From NCBI GenBank assembly GCA_017857245.1, contig JAFMDO010000009.1, positions 1-38,052 on the forward strand: DNA of 38,052 nucleotides. The letters run 5' to 3'. Positions 1 through 7,323 of this stretch are shown piece by piece (positions within the stretch are counted from its first letter, which is position 1; every line of letters begins with the position of its first letter). The DNA comes from Pontimonas sp. (lineage in GTDB: Bacteria; Actinomycetota; Actinomycetes; Actinomycetales; Microbacteriaceae). A program made the position numbers and the translations under genes. The notes below the pieces were generated by a model. It was not told the origin of the DNA and did no database searches. It worked only from the letters and a program-made list of their open reading frames with translations.

Positions 1-159
1 GATTCCCCTCGGGGGGCAATAGTCGCGCCGGCTGGGACGGTGGAGACCGCTTTGGCTTTACTCGGAATCCCGAACACCGCTAGGCATCAGCCGTTTTCTC
101 CCGCGGGGGTCGGGGGTGAGCGAATACTGTTTTCACTCCTTCGTGAACAGCATTACTAA
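1..159 (+). CDS. C-terminal fragment of an unidentified protein (5' end outside window)
   Basis: The first base of the window opens a frame that stays open for 52 codons and stops at TAA 157-159. The encoded tail is protein-like, with an Ala/Gly/Pro-rich stretch (APAGTVETALALLGIP) followed by a charged end (LLREQHY). The frame uses mostly G/C-ending codons, as the neighbouring genes do. I do not recognise the family, and the fragment is too short to assign. It converges on egtD, and the two 3' ends would overlap by 27 bases, a pattern seen at several other convergent pairs in this window. It could also be a chance open frame, since only the tail can be seen. Confidence 0.4.
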   Translation, partial: DSPRGAIVAPAGTVETALALLGIPNTARHQPFSPAGVGGERILFSLLREQHY

Positions 160-1077
160 AAAGTCTTCCTTGACGTCTGAGAAGGCCCTCGCCACACTCA
201 GGCTGGACCCCAACACTTCTTGGGTGATTGATTCTCGGGTGAACTTGTGTGAAGTTTCGACCAATACTCGGTCACCAACCCCGAACGACAGCGTGGTATC
301 CAGTGAGGGAATTGTCATCACTGTTGGCTGGTTTGCAACGAGGGACATTTCTACTCTTGACTCTTCGTCTACCCAGCTGGCGTGGTAGTCGAAATGCTCG
401 TCGAACACCGTGGCTCCCCAACGCTTGCGGGCAACGTTCACAATGTTTCTGATGAATTTCTCGGTGACTCCGGAGCGGTCGTAGTAGGCAGCAATGAGTC
501 GGTCGCGGGATTTAATGAGGTCAACGCCGAGAAGGAAAAAGTCTCCCGGCTCGATGGCTGCGCAGACCCGGGCGAGAAACTCCGCTCTCTCTAATCGGTC
601 GAGATTTCCGAGGGTGCCACCGAGAAACAACACGAGTCGAGCAGGCTCCCCTTGCGTGAAGGGCATTCTGTCCGCAAAGTCGGCCTGGATGGGTCGCACC
701 GTGACATGCGGCAGTGTCTTGGCCATGGAGGATTCAATGTGTTCGAGATAGGTCGTGCTGATATCCACGGGGATAAATTCGTGTCCTGAATCACGCATGC
801 CAAGTTCGCGAAGCAGAATGCTGCTCTTTTCCGGGGATCCGGCCCCCAGCTCGATGACTGTCTTCGCCTGTGTCAAATCGGCGATAGCCGCGGCGTGCTC
901 AGTGAGAATTCCGCGCTCCGTCCGGGTGGGGTAGTACTCCGGGAGCCGAGTGATGTGCTCATACAGCTCAGATCCTCGTTGGTCGTAGAGCCATTTTGGT
1001 GGGATTTGCGGGGGTGTGCGTGATAGCCACGACCTGAGCTGGTCACCCTCTGAGAAACTCAGTGGCTCAGCGGGCAA
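133..1077 (-). CDS. egtD: L-histidine N-alpha-methyltransferase EgtD
   Basis: EgtD transfers three methyl groups from SAM to the alpha-amino group of histidine, giving hercynine, the first step of ergothioneine synthesis in the cytoplasm. Visible family features are PPKWLYDQRG followed by EYYPTRTER (about residues 47-55), the SAM-binding ELGAGSPEKS (about 76-85), FLGGTLGN, GVDLIK, the substrate-contacting Asn in FIRN (about 211) and the C-terminal E-T-S-x-K-F (Glu about 274), matching the Glu/Ser pair that binds the histidine amino group in mycobacterial EgtD. The frame is open much further upstream, but that part overlaps the conserved end of egtB. I chose TTG at 1077, which gives 314 residues (about 320 is usual) and overlaps the egtB stop by a few bases; TTG at 1149 is the alternative. 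It is the second gene of an egtB-egtD operon. Function is confident, start is not. Confidence 0.9.
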   Translation of the reverse strand: MPAEPLSFSEGDQLRSWLSRTPPQIPPKWLYDQRGSELYEHITRLPEYYPTRTERGILTEHAAAIADLTQAKTVIELGAGSPEKSSILLRELGMRDSGHEFIPVDISTTYLEHIESSMAKTLPHVTVRPIQADFADRMPFTQGEPARLVLFLGGTLGNLDRLERAEFLARVCAAIEPGDFFLLGVDLIKSRDRLIAAYYDRSGVTEKFIRNIVNVARKRWGATVFDEHFDYHASWVDEESRVEMSLVANQPTVMTIPSLDTTLSFGVGDRVLVETSHKFTRESITQEVLGSSLSVARAFSDVKEDFLVMLFTKE

Positions 1078-2329
1078 GACGAATTCCGGAATAGAGCCAT
1101 CTGCTTTCGGGGGAGAAGAAATTGCGATAGGTGAGGCGTGTGTGACCAACTGGCGTGATGCAGCTTCCGCCACGGAGCACCATTTGGCCCGACATGAATT
1201 TGCCGTTGTACTCCCCAAGCGAGCCGTCCGCAGGGATGAAACCGGGGTAAGGCAGGTAGGCAGATTGGGTCCACTGCCATAACGTGTCAAATGTCTGAAC
1301 CAGAGCCCCAGTCTTCCTTGAAGCCTTGGGAGTGAGTCCGGTGATTCCAAAAGGGTGTTCTGAGGGCAACCCTTCGGGTGGCGGTGTGTGGGTGGCGACA
1401 GCATGTTCCCACTCCGCTTCAGTAGGCAGCCTGGCCCCTTTCCACCGCGCAAAGGCATCTGCTTCGAAGTAGCTGACATGACTAACGGGGTTACCCGGAT
1501 CTACCGACAGATTCCCGTGGTGTGTGTAGTGGTGCCAGCCACCTTCATGATGTGTCCAGTACAGCGGCGCACGCCATTGCTGGTCGTTCACCGCTTTCCA
1601 GCCCGCCGAGAGCCAAAGCTCGTGGCGGTCATACCCGCCATCGTTCATGAACTCTAGCCAGTCACCATTGGTCACAAGGTGGCTAGCAATTTCGAAATCA
1701 TTCAAGAACACCTGATGAGAGGGCTTCTCGTTATCAAACCCAAATTCTTCCCGATGGGGGTCCTGGCCAATTTTGACCACCCCGCCACTCACGGGTACCC
1801 AGGACCCGAGCGAGCGAGGCGGGGTTTTCTCCGCAGGTGGCTCGGGGTAAATCGAGGGATTCAGGGGGTTCAGCGAGAGAGCGTGCTTTATGTCCATTAA
1901 GAGCAGTTCAAGGTGCTGCTGCTCGTGTTCAAGACCAATTTCAACTAGCTCGTGGGGCGCATCAGGTTCGGCGGTAATTAGTTCCAGGACTTTGGCATCG
2001 ATCACCTCTCGATACCGAGTGATGGCTGCAGCATCGGGGCGAGTGATCAGGCCGCGGTGAGAGCGCGGGTGCATAGCCCCCACCGATTCGTAGTAGCTAT
2101 TGAAGAGCACGTCGTAGCCAGCAAACTCGTCGCCAACACGCCGCTTTCCACCTCCGACCACGAAAGTGTCAAAAAACCAGGTGGTGTGAGCTCGGTGCCA
2201 TTTTGTCGGGCTGGCATCGGGCATCGACTGGATCGTCTGGTCGGCCTCACCGAGCGCCGAAGCTGCTCTCTCGGTGCGAGCTCTTACCGCTCGAAAACGC
2301 TCAGCCAAGGGGGTGATGTCTGGGGTCAC
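1067..2329 (-). CDS. egtB: Ergothioneine sulfoxide synthase EgtB (KWHxAHTTWFF type)
   Basis: EgtB is a non-haem iron oxygenase that joins a thiol donor to the imidazole C2 of hercynine. This 420-residue protein has the two usual domains. The first is an N-terminal DinB-like four-helix domain with the iron ligands in KWHRAH (His48) and HEQQHLE (His135, His139). The second is a C-terminal FGE-sulfatase (formylglycine-generating-like) domain from about residue 175, ending in the typical LRGGSC...RLTYRNFF...GIRLAR. The sequences SPTKWHRAHTTWFF and FNSYYESVG resemble the EgtB group found widely outside mycobacteria, some members of which use cysteine directly, rather than the mycobacterial gamma-glutamylcysteine type. 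No egtA or egtC lies beside it, which fits. The start is GTG, with an AGGAC-like site 10-14 bases upstream. egtD follows directly and overlaps it. Confidence 0.92.
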   Translation of the reverse strand: MTPDITPLAERFRAVRARTERAASALGEADQTIQSMPDASPTKWHRAHTTWFFDTFVVGGGKRRVGDEFAGYDVLFNSYYESVGAMHPRSHRGLITRPDAAAITRYREVIDAKVLELITAEPDAPHELVEIGLEHEQQHLELLLMDIKHALSLNPLNPSIYPEPPAEKTPPRSLGSWVPVSGGVVKIGQDPHREEFGFDNEKPSHQVFLNDFEIASHLVTNGDWLEFMNDGGYDRHELWLSAGWKAVNDQQWRAPLYWTHHEGGWHHYTHHGNLSVDPGNPVSHVSYFEADAFARWKGARLPTEAEWEHAVATHTPPPEGLPSEHPFGITGLTPKASRKTGALVQTFDTLWQWTQSAYLPYPGFIPADGSLGEYNGKFMSGQMVLRGGSCITPVGHTRLTYRNFFSPESRWLYSGIRLAR

Positions 2330-2700
2330 GATGTTTTGTCCTGAACCTCTGTAGCGGAATTAAACACCAGGCTACCCGGCATGTGGAGCGAGGCACCTGG
2401 GAGACTCCTTGGAGCCGCATCGCACCCGGTTGTCAATAGGAAATCACTTCCCCGCCTGGCAACAAAGCCCAAACCTCGGGGTACCTAAGAACGCGAGTGG
2501 CTAGGACCTTGGAAAAACCCGTCACTGTGAGCAGATGTGCGGAGGTCACTGCGACACGGTCAAGCCTCAAGAGAAGTGTGCTTCAGACACACTGCGCCCC
2601 CAGAGAGGCTCCTTGGCTCATCTCGAGATTCCTTTCTCCGCTAGGGCGAGTGCGATCGCGCGGCACAACTAAGGTGTATCTCAGACGGGGGAAAATCACC
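2330..2700. other. Intergenic region between egtB and the channel gene
   Basis: This is a 371-base divergent spacer that must hold the promoters of egtBD (minus) and the channel gene (plus). I see no convincing gene in it; the frame that runs into the channel gene from 2497 gives a low-complexity, Arg/Ser-rich translation and is probably not coding. A short inverted repeat, AGTGTG (2575-2580) with CACACT (2588-2593) and a 7-base loop, could be an operator half-site pair or chance. A TTTAAT on the minus strand about 40 bases upstream of egtB is a possible -10 element. Confidence 0.4.
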
Positions 2701-3384
2701 ATGCCAGACACAGCAAAAATAGTATTGAGAGCAGAAAGAATTCGGCGCTTCAGCAAGAAGTCTGAATTTTCTCTCATGGTCCTCGGATTCCTGTATTTAG
2801 CGGTTTACTCCGTGCAAGTGCTGGTTCAGCCCCCGGGAGAGATTATGGGGGTATTGAACCTCACGAACACCGCAATCTACAGTATTTTTTTGCTCGATCT
2901 TCTCTTACGATTCACTGTTGAAATTCCTCAATTTCGCAAATTGTCTGGCTGGGTCACTTTTTTTAAGCACAATTGGTTGAGTATTCTCGCAGCGCTCGGT
3001 CCCCATTTCCGCGGTCTCCGGGTTCTTCAGGTCCTGATTGTGCTTCGTGGCGTTGCCCCCTACATGGTGAATCGCTCCCAACGGGTCGGCCTCATTATCG
3101 GCGTGACACTTCCACTGGTGCTTTACACGGCAGCGCTCTCTGCCCTTGAGGCAGAGCGCGGAGTCGAAGGAAGCAACATCAACACCTTTGGAGATGCGGT
3201 GTGGTGGAGTGTAGTGAGCGTCACTACCGTCGGTTACGGCGATTCTTATCCGGTCACGACAGACGGACGCGTAGTAGCCGGTTTGTTGATGTTTTTGGGA
3301 ATCGCGCTGTTTTCTTCTCTCACTGCTCTTATTGCGGCGTGGGTTGTTGAGGGGCACAACGAATCCAAAGATTCCCCAAAGTAG
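2701..3384 (+). CDS. Voltage-gated-like potassium channel
   Basis: This is a 227-residue membrane protein with the K+ selectivity filter TTVGYGD (filter core residues 176-180), preceded by a pore helix (AVWWSVVSV) and followed by a hydrophobic last helix (about 192-215). The N-terminal half has about four hydrophobic segments (roughly 24-43, 53-72, 92-100 with 105-117, and 130-148), so it resembles a 6-TM Kv-type subunit that would form a tetramer in the plasma membrane. The region where S4 should lie (about 103-117) has only three arginines, so voltage sensing may be weak or absent. The start ATG at 2701 is preceded by GGGGGAAAA as a Shine-Dalgarno-like run. The short C-terminus carries no visible RCK/TrkA domain. 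It is divergent from egtB and convergent with the GNAT gene. Confidence 0.85.
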   Translation: MPDTAKIVLRAERIRRFSKKSEFSLMVLGFLYLAVYSVQVLVQPPGEIMGVLNLTNTAIYSIFLLDLLLRFTVEIPQFRKLSGWVTFFKHNWLSILAALGPHFRGLRVLQVLIVLRGVAPYMVNRSQRVGLIIGVTLPLVLYTAALSALEAERGVEGSNINTFGDAVWWSVVSVTTVGYGDSYPVTTDGRVVAGLLMFLGIALFSSLTALIAAWVVEGHNESKDSPK

Positions 3385-3402
3385 TCACGATAAGCAGCAT
3401 CA

Positions 3403-3425
3403 GGGCCCCGCAGGAAGCGCGGGCC
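3403..3425. terminator. GC-rich hairpin between convergent genes
   Basis: GGCCCCGC pairs with GCGGGCC, with one bulged C and a short loop. It lies in the 52-base gap between the 3' ends of the channel gene and the GNAT gene, where a bidirectional terminator would be expected. It has no clear T tract, so intrinsic termination is only suggested. Confidence 0.35.
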
Positions 3426-3436
3426 ATGCCACATCT

Positions 3437-4495
3437 TTAGTGGTTCGCGCCCGTCCTTGTGAGATCGCCGACTACGTATTCTAAAAGTGAGCGCCCAAAA
3501 TCTGATCCCGTAGCGATGTCGTCTTGATGAATATCGATGTTGTGCAACGACTGAAGTCGCATCACATCTCCACCCATGTGTCGGTTAGGAAAAACACCAG
3601 CAAACCCAAACGGTAACTCCGTATCCATCGCCTCGAGAGCTATTTCGGTTCGTGGGTCTTCGAGGGAGAAGTCAATGTACACCGCGTCTCGGTGGTCCTG
3701 GAAAACTAGCCGGTCTCGTGTCGTGGCTAGTACCTCGGCCAGGTCCTCGCCTGATTCGAGCACCGACACCGTAGCGAGATTGTGGTCGGCTATTTCATGC
3801 ACCACGATGCGTGATGAACGCGCTACGTGGGCGGTGGAGGGTAGAGCTTGGATAATTCCGTGGATGCCAGTGGCGTCAACTATTGCGGAGATAACCTCGC
3901 GATGGCGATCCGGCGCGTATAGAGGCCGGTCGGGGCCGTCATTAGTTTTTAGATAAAAGAGCGCTACCGATTCACGGTGAGCAGTTCGGCTGGCTGCCGC
4001 ACTGTTGCTAACGCTCTTGGGAATCCATCCGAGCAGAAAACCAGACTCAACCGCGCCCAAGTCGATATTGGCTTTTTGGCTATAGGGATGTGCCGCGGTG
4101 GCTTCACTGAAAATCCCGAGAAAATCAGCTGATTGGGCCCAATCAGCTCCGTATTTTTTCATCCGAGTGAAGAGGTGCTGGCCCCGGGCCCTCTCGGTCA
4201 CGACAGCAACACCTGCGTGAAGTACCGGCGTTCTCTGCTCTCCCATCATCAACGCCATATGGCCCAGGGGGGTCCCATCTGTGAGGCGCGCAATGATGCT
4301 CTTCGTCTCTCCTGCCACTATTCGGCGGGCAATTTCGTCTTCTTCGTATACCCACGGCGAATCGTAGGAGTCGCCGTAGACCTCTTTTACGAGGTGAACC
4401 AACAGGTGGGAGTCTTCTGGATCTAGAAACAGAATTTCTACCCCCTGTTGGCCTTCCACCTGTGCCTGGATGTCATGTACGTTTCGGGAGGCCAC
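3437..4495 (-). CDS. GNAT-family N-acetyltransferase
   Basis: This is a 352-residue cytoplasmic protein. The N-terminal half has a GNAT fold signature: LGHMALMM (beta4), then AGVAVVTERARGQHLFTRM, where R-A-R-G-Q-H matches the acetyl-CoA pyrophosphate-binding Q/R-x-x-G-x-G/A loop. The C-terminal half may be a second, degenerate GNAT-like domain (IDFSLEDPRTEIALEAM, FGFAGVFPN). The substrate is unknown. An open frame extends to GTG 4519, but I place the start at GTG 4495, because TATCAT ends exactly six bases before it, the arrangement seen at a dozen other genes here. It is divergent from the racemase/OCD-family pair and shares a 290-base regulatory region with it, so it may act in the same imino-acid pathway; that is inference. 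Confidence 0.75.
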   Translation of the reverse strand: MASRNVHDIQAQVEGQQGVEILFLDPEDSHLLVHLVKEVYGDSYDSPWVYEEDEIARRIVAGETKSIIARLTDGTPLGHMALMMGEQRTPVLHAGVAVVTERARGQHLFTRMKKYGADWAQSADFLGIFSEATAAHPYSQKANIDLGAVESGFLLGWIPKSVSNSAAASRTAHRESVALFYLKTNDGPDRPLYAPDRHREVISAIVDATGIHGIIQALPSTAHVARSSRIVVHEIADHNLATVSVLESGEDLAEVLATTRDRLVFQDHRDAVYIDFSLEDPRTEIALEAMDTELPFGFAGVFPNRHMGGDVMRLQSLHNIDIHQDDIATGSDFGRSLLEYVVGDLTRTGANH

Positions 4496-4501
4496 GTCCC
4501 G

Positions 4502-4507
4502 ATGATA
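4502..4507 (-). promoter_or_regulatory. -10 element TATCAT of the GNAT gene (leaderless)
   Basis: TATCAT ends six bases before GTG 4495. With transcription starting about seven bases downstream of the -10 box, the mRNA would begin at the start codon. No clear -35 is visible. This site supports 4495 over the upstream GTG at 4519. Confidence 0.6.
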
Positions 4508-4773
4508 CGCGTCTCTCACAGGGCCACACGCCGCAAAAAATCATCGCACCCACAATTCGGGCCAGCTAGTGGCAGACCCTGAGCATCCCCAGCGCTGTGG
4601 GCAATCAAATGTCAAAAATTGTTAAGTGGACAAAGCGTTACCAATCTGGAGGTTGGGGGTTGAATGTCTCTGGGCGTGCAATTCACAGTGAGCGGCGACT
4701 TACCTGAAACGCCCTCTTCAAGCCAGCTTATTTTCTCTCATAAGCCGCAGCTGCGTTCCTATTGCGCGGCGAT

Positions 4774-4779
4774 TAGACT
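4774..4779 (+). promoter_or_regulatory. -10 element TAGACT of the racemase-family gene (leaderless)
   Basis: TAGACT is followed by six bases (AACCAA) and then ATG 4786. No Shine-Dalgarno sequence precedes this ATG, so a leaderless mRNA is likely. Confidence 0.6.
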
Positions 4780-4785
4780 AACCAA

Positions 4786-5811
4786 ATGCCAGGTCCCCTT
4801 GCAAGCGTGTCCGCGACGGATTACCACACGGCTGGCGAGCCTTTCCGCATCGTGAGCAAAAATTTGCCCTCTTTACTGGGGCGCACCGTTCTTGATAAGC
4901 GAGCCCATGCGTTGGCCAACGAAAAACTCGAGGCAATACGGAAACTTTTGGTAAATGAACCGCGTGGACACGCGGATATGTACGGTGGCTTCATTGTCGA
5001 GCCAAACGATGAGGGTGCCCATTTTGGGGTGCTGTTCTGGCATGGTGACGGATATTCCACGGCATGCGGGCATGGGACCATTGCCCTCGGCGCATGGGCT
5101 ATTGATGCAGGGATTGTCCCAGCAAATCCTGACGGGGACACCACGGTCACGATCGACGTTCCCTCGGGCAGGGTGCACGCCCTGGTGAAGCAGAAAGAGG
5201 GGATAATCCGGGAGATTTCCTTTAAAAACGTGTTTTCGCATGTGGTTGCGACAGAAGTGCCGATCACTTTAGATTCCGGGAGGGAGATAACGGTTGACAT
5301 TGCTTATGGTGGAGCCAATTACGCCAGTGTCGCGGCCGCGACCATAGGAACTTCGCTTGATCCGAAAAACCTGGACGAGCTGATCCGCGCGGGCAGGGAA
5401 ATCAAGCAGAAACTCCAACTAGCGCCGGAGTCTCACTCGCATGCTGACGAGAGACTCAATGGAATTTACGGCACCATCATCTACGAAGAGGTTGCGGCTT
5501 CTGCCACGGAAATTCACCAGAAGAATGTCACCATTTATGCCGATGGGAGAGTAGACCGATCACCTTGTGGCTCGGGCACCGCGGCGCGAATCGCGCAGCT
5601 GGAAAGTATGGGGTCCCTCAAAATGGGAATGGCACTAACTCACGACTCAATCGTGGGAACCAGGTTTCGGGGTTATATTGAATCGCTTCACACCGAAGCC
5701 AGCCAGCGTGGGGTTTTCCCCGTAATTTCGGGCCTCGCTTCGAAAACGTCAGATTCAGTATTTCAACTATTCCCTGACGATGAACTTCCTGAAGGGTTCT
5801 CGCTCCGTTGA
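4786..5811 (+). CDS. Proline racemase-family protein (likely hydroxyproline epimerase or proline racemase)
   Basis: This 341-residue member of the proline racemase superfamily has DYHTAGEP near the start and both catalytic loops: STACGHG with Cys94 and DRSPCGSGTAAR with Cys261. Characterised superfamily members with Cys at both sites are proline racemases or 4-hydroxyproline 2-epimerases, while trans-3-hydroxyproline dehydratases carry Thr at the second site. The residues therefore favour 1,1-proton-transfer racemase or epimerase activity on an imino acid. The downstream ornithine-cyclodeaminase-family gene, however, is the usual partner of the dehydratase, so the assignment is open. Start is ATG 4786, supported by a -10 box six bases upstream; GTG 4807 is an alternative. 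The stop TGA overlaps the TTG start of the next gene (TTGA), so the two are translationally coupled. Confidence 0.85.
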   Translation: MPGPLASVSATDYHTAGEPFRIVSKNLPSLLGRTVLDKRAHALANEKLEAIRKLLVNEPRGHADMYGGFIVEPNDEGAHFGVLFWHGDGYSTACGHGTIALGAWAIDAGIVPANPDGDTTVTIDVPSGRVHALVKQKEGIIREISFKNVFSHVVATEVPITLDSGREITVDIAYGGANYASVAAATIGTSLDPKNLDELIRAGREIKQKLQLAPESHSHADERLNGIYGTIIYEEVAASATEIHQKNVTIYADGRVDRSPCGSGTAARIAQLESMGSLKMGMALTHDSIVGTRFRGYIESLHTEASQRGVFPVISGLASKTSDSVFQLFPDDELPEGFSLR

Positions 5812-6731
5812 GTGCCATTCGTTGGGTTACGGAAACTGAACTCCTCGATGCTTTTGGTTACGCACGGGGAATCGATGCAATCAACCAAACCCTGTCGCGA
5901 GGGTTTGATCCAGCCCAGGATAAGAAGAGAATGATTTTGGACTTTTCCTCCGGCCAAGGGCTGGTCATGCCCAGTGAAGAAGGAAAATTTGCAGGCCTGA
6001 AATTTGTCACCGTCACTCCCGGAAATCGAGACCGGAATTTGCCCCGAATCCAGGGAATTTACACCTTGTTGGATTCAGCAACGCTGACCCCTCTTGCGCA
6101 ATGTGACGGAGCAGCCCTCACCCTCCTTCGTACATCCTGCGTAACGACCGCAACGCTGAGCAAAATTGGGACCAAGAATTTACCGCGGGTTTTTGTTTTT
6201 GGGTCTGGCCCCCAGGCTTTGGCCCATATCCTCGCTCTGTCAGAAATAAGTACTCCTCGTGAAGTGTTCGTTCGTGCCCGGAACGTGGGGGGCGTAGGGC
6301 TTTTTCTGGAAGAACTGACATCGCGAGGCTTCTCAGCGCGCGCAGGCTCGGACAAAGATTTGGCAACATCTGACATTGTCATCCTGGCAACAACCGCTCG
6401 TCAGCCACTACTCTCACCGTCGCAACTCAAGAAAGACGCAGTTGTCGCGGCAGTGGGTTCACACGAATCAGACGCACGAGAACTACCCGGTGAACTTTTC
6501 GCCGACAGCCAGGTCTTCGTGGAGGATATCGATGTGGCCCTGCGTGAAGCAGGGGACGTAATTATGGCAATGGACGAGGGCTACATCACGCGTGAGGGTA
6601 TCGTTGAAATGAAAGCCCTCTTTAGTGGTGGAGTGCACCCTACTCTCCACTCACGGCGGGTCTATAAATCTGTGGGCATGCCATGGCAGGACTTGTCAGT
6701 GTTCGGCGCAGCATACGAATTTTTGTCCTGA
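5808..6731 (+). CDS. Ornithine cyclodeaminase/mu-crystallin-family protein
   Basis: This 307-residue OCD/mu-crystallin-family enzyme has a Rossmann NAD(P)-binding loop GSGPQA (residues 132-137). Other family-typical segments are GLKFVTVTPGN (about 63-73), a ring-contact region ALTLLRTSCVTTATLS (about 103-118) and the C-terminal SVGMPWQDLSV. Family members include ornithine cyclodeaminase, ketimine reductase, alanine dehydrogenase and delta1-pyrroline-2-carboxylate reductase. Next to a proline racemase-family gene the last is the most likely role (pyrroline-2-carboxylate to L-proline), though this is from context. The start is TTG 5808, overlapping the upstream stop codon by a TTGA junction; no other start fits this frame without losing the conserved N-terminus. 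It converges on the interrupted lipoprotein frame downstream. Confidence 0.85.
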   Translation: MSAIRWVTETELLDAFGYARGIDAINQTLSRGFDPAQDKKRMILDFSSGQGLVMPSEEGKFAGLKFVTVTPGNRDRNLPRIQGIYTLLDSATLTPLAQCDGAALTLLRTSCVTTATLSKIGTKNLPRVFVFGSGPQALAHILALSEISTPREVFVRARNVGGVGLFLEELTSRGFSARAGSDKDLATSDIVILATTARQPLLSPSQLKKDAVVAAVGSHESDARELPGELFADSQVFVEDIDVALREAGDVIMAMDEGYITREGIVEMKALFSGGVHPTLHSRRVYKSVGMPWQDLSVFGAAYEFLS

Positions 6732-6822
6732 GTGGCGCAGTCCAAACCGCCTGCGGGTTGAGCTGGGCACCCTTTAGCGGTAACGACCCAGACAAGGCGC
6801 AAATCATGACGCAATGCCCTGT

Positions 6823-7323
6823 TTACAGGAGCAGGAAGCCGATGCGCCATGCATCGAGATTGGCTCTCGGAAGAATAGCTTTCACCCCGACAATCACGCC
6901 AGTCACCGGGGCAGTATCGTCTGCAAAGTCGGGCGGTTCGGGAGCGGCATACTGACTGGCTCCCATCACAAAAATTTGACCATCGTCGAGATTGAACACC
7001 AGTTTTCAGAGCCGGTCTTCTTCGTCCACACCGTCGAGTGTGAAATCCAGCGTGGTCACCTGCACGAAAAGTTCGCCGACGATGTTTCCCTCTGCGTTGC
7101 GAATCTTGGCAGCAAAAAATGGAACGGGACCATTGGTGTTGGGTTTGAAATCGGGGTCAGGGTCGGTCGCGAGATCTGGACCATCTTGGGGAAAAGTAAA
7201 GGAAGCGATTGAAGTGCCGCTCACACACCCAGCCACCAGCAACACCGCGATAGCGGCTATGGCCATCACAGTTGAAACCCGTCGTGACACTCACCGCACC
7301 ACTTTTTTGCCCGTGTACTTCAT
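6823..7323 (-). pseudogene. Lipoprotein with two in-frame TGA codons; possible AOC/dirigent-like barrel
   Basis: The frame starts at ATG 7323, nine bases after a strong GAAAGG site, and reaches TAA at 6823-6825. It contains TGA at codon 11 (7291-7293) and again at 7006-7008, with no frameshift. GTG 7288-7290, right after the first TGA, could restart translation and gives a 94-residue piece with a lipoprotein signal (hydrophobic run, then LLVAGC lipobox). The 60 codons after the second TGA read as protein (LVFNLDDGQIFVMGASQY, then TGVIVGVKAILPR). The pattern EGNIVGELF ... LDDGQI ... VTGVIVG resembles allene-oxide-cyclase/dirigent-like beta barrels common in actinobacteria, at low confidence. 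Nonsense mutations, read-through, or sequencing errors at Trp or Cys codons are all possible. Other genes here use TGA as a normal stop, so this is not a general recoding. Confidence 0.6.

Noticed and set aside
1078-1479. Longer N-terminus for EgtD
   Set aside because: This stretch is antiparallel to nothing but lies in the same strand as the conserved EgtB C-terminus in another frame; its translation is not EgtD-like and would exceed the family length.
4664-4855. 63-codon plus-strand frame ahead of the racemase gene, with GGAGG upstream
   Set aside because: It runs into the racemase gene in another frame, has no family features, and lies across the leaderless promoter of the racemase gene.
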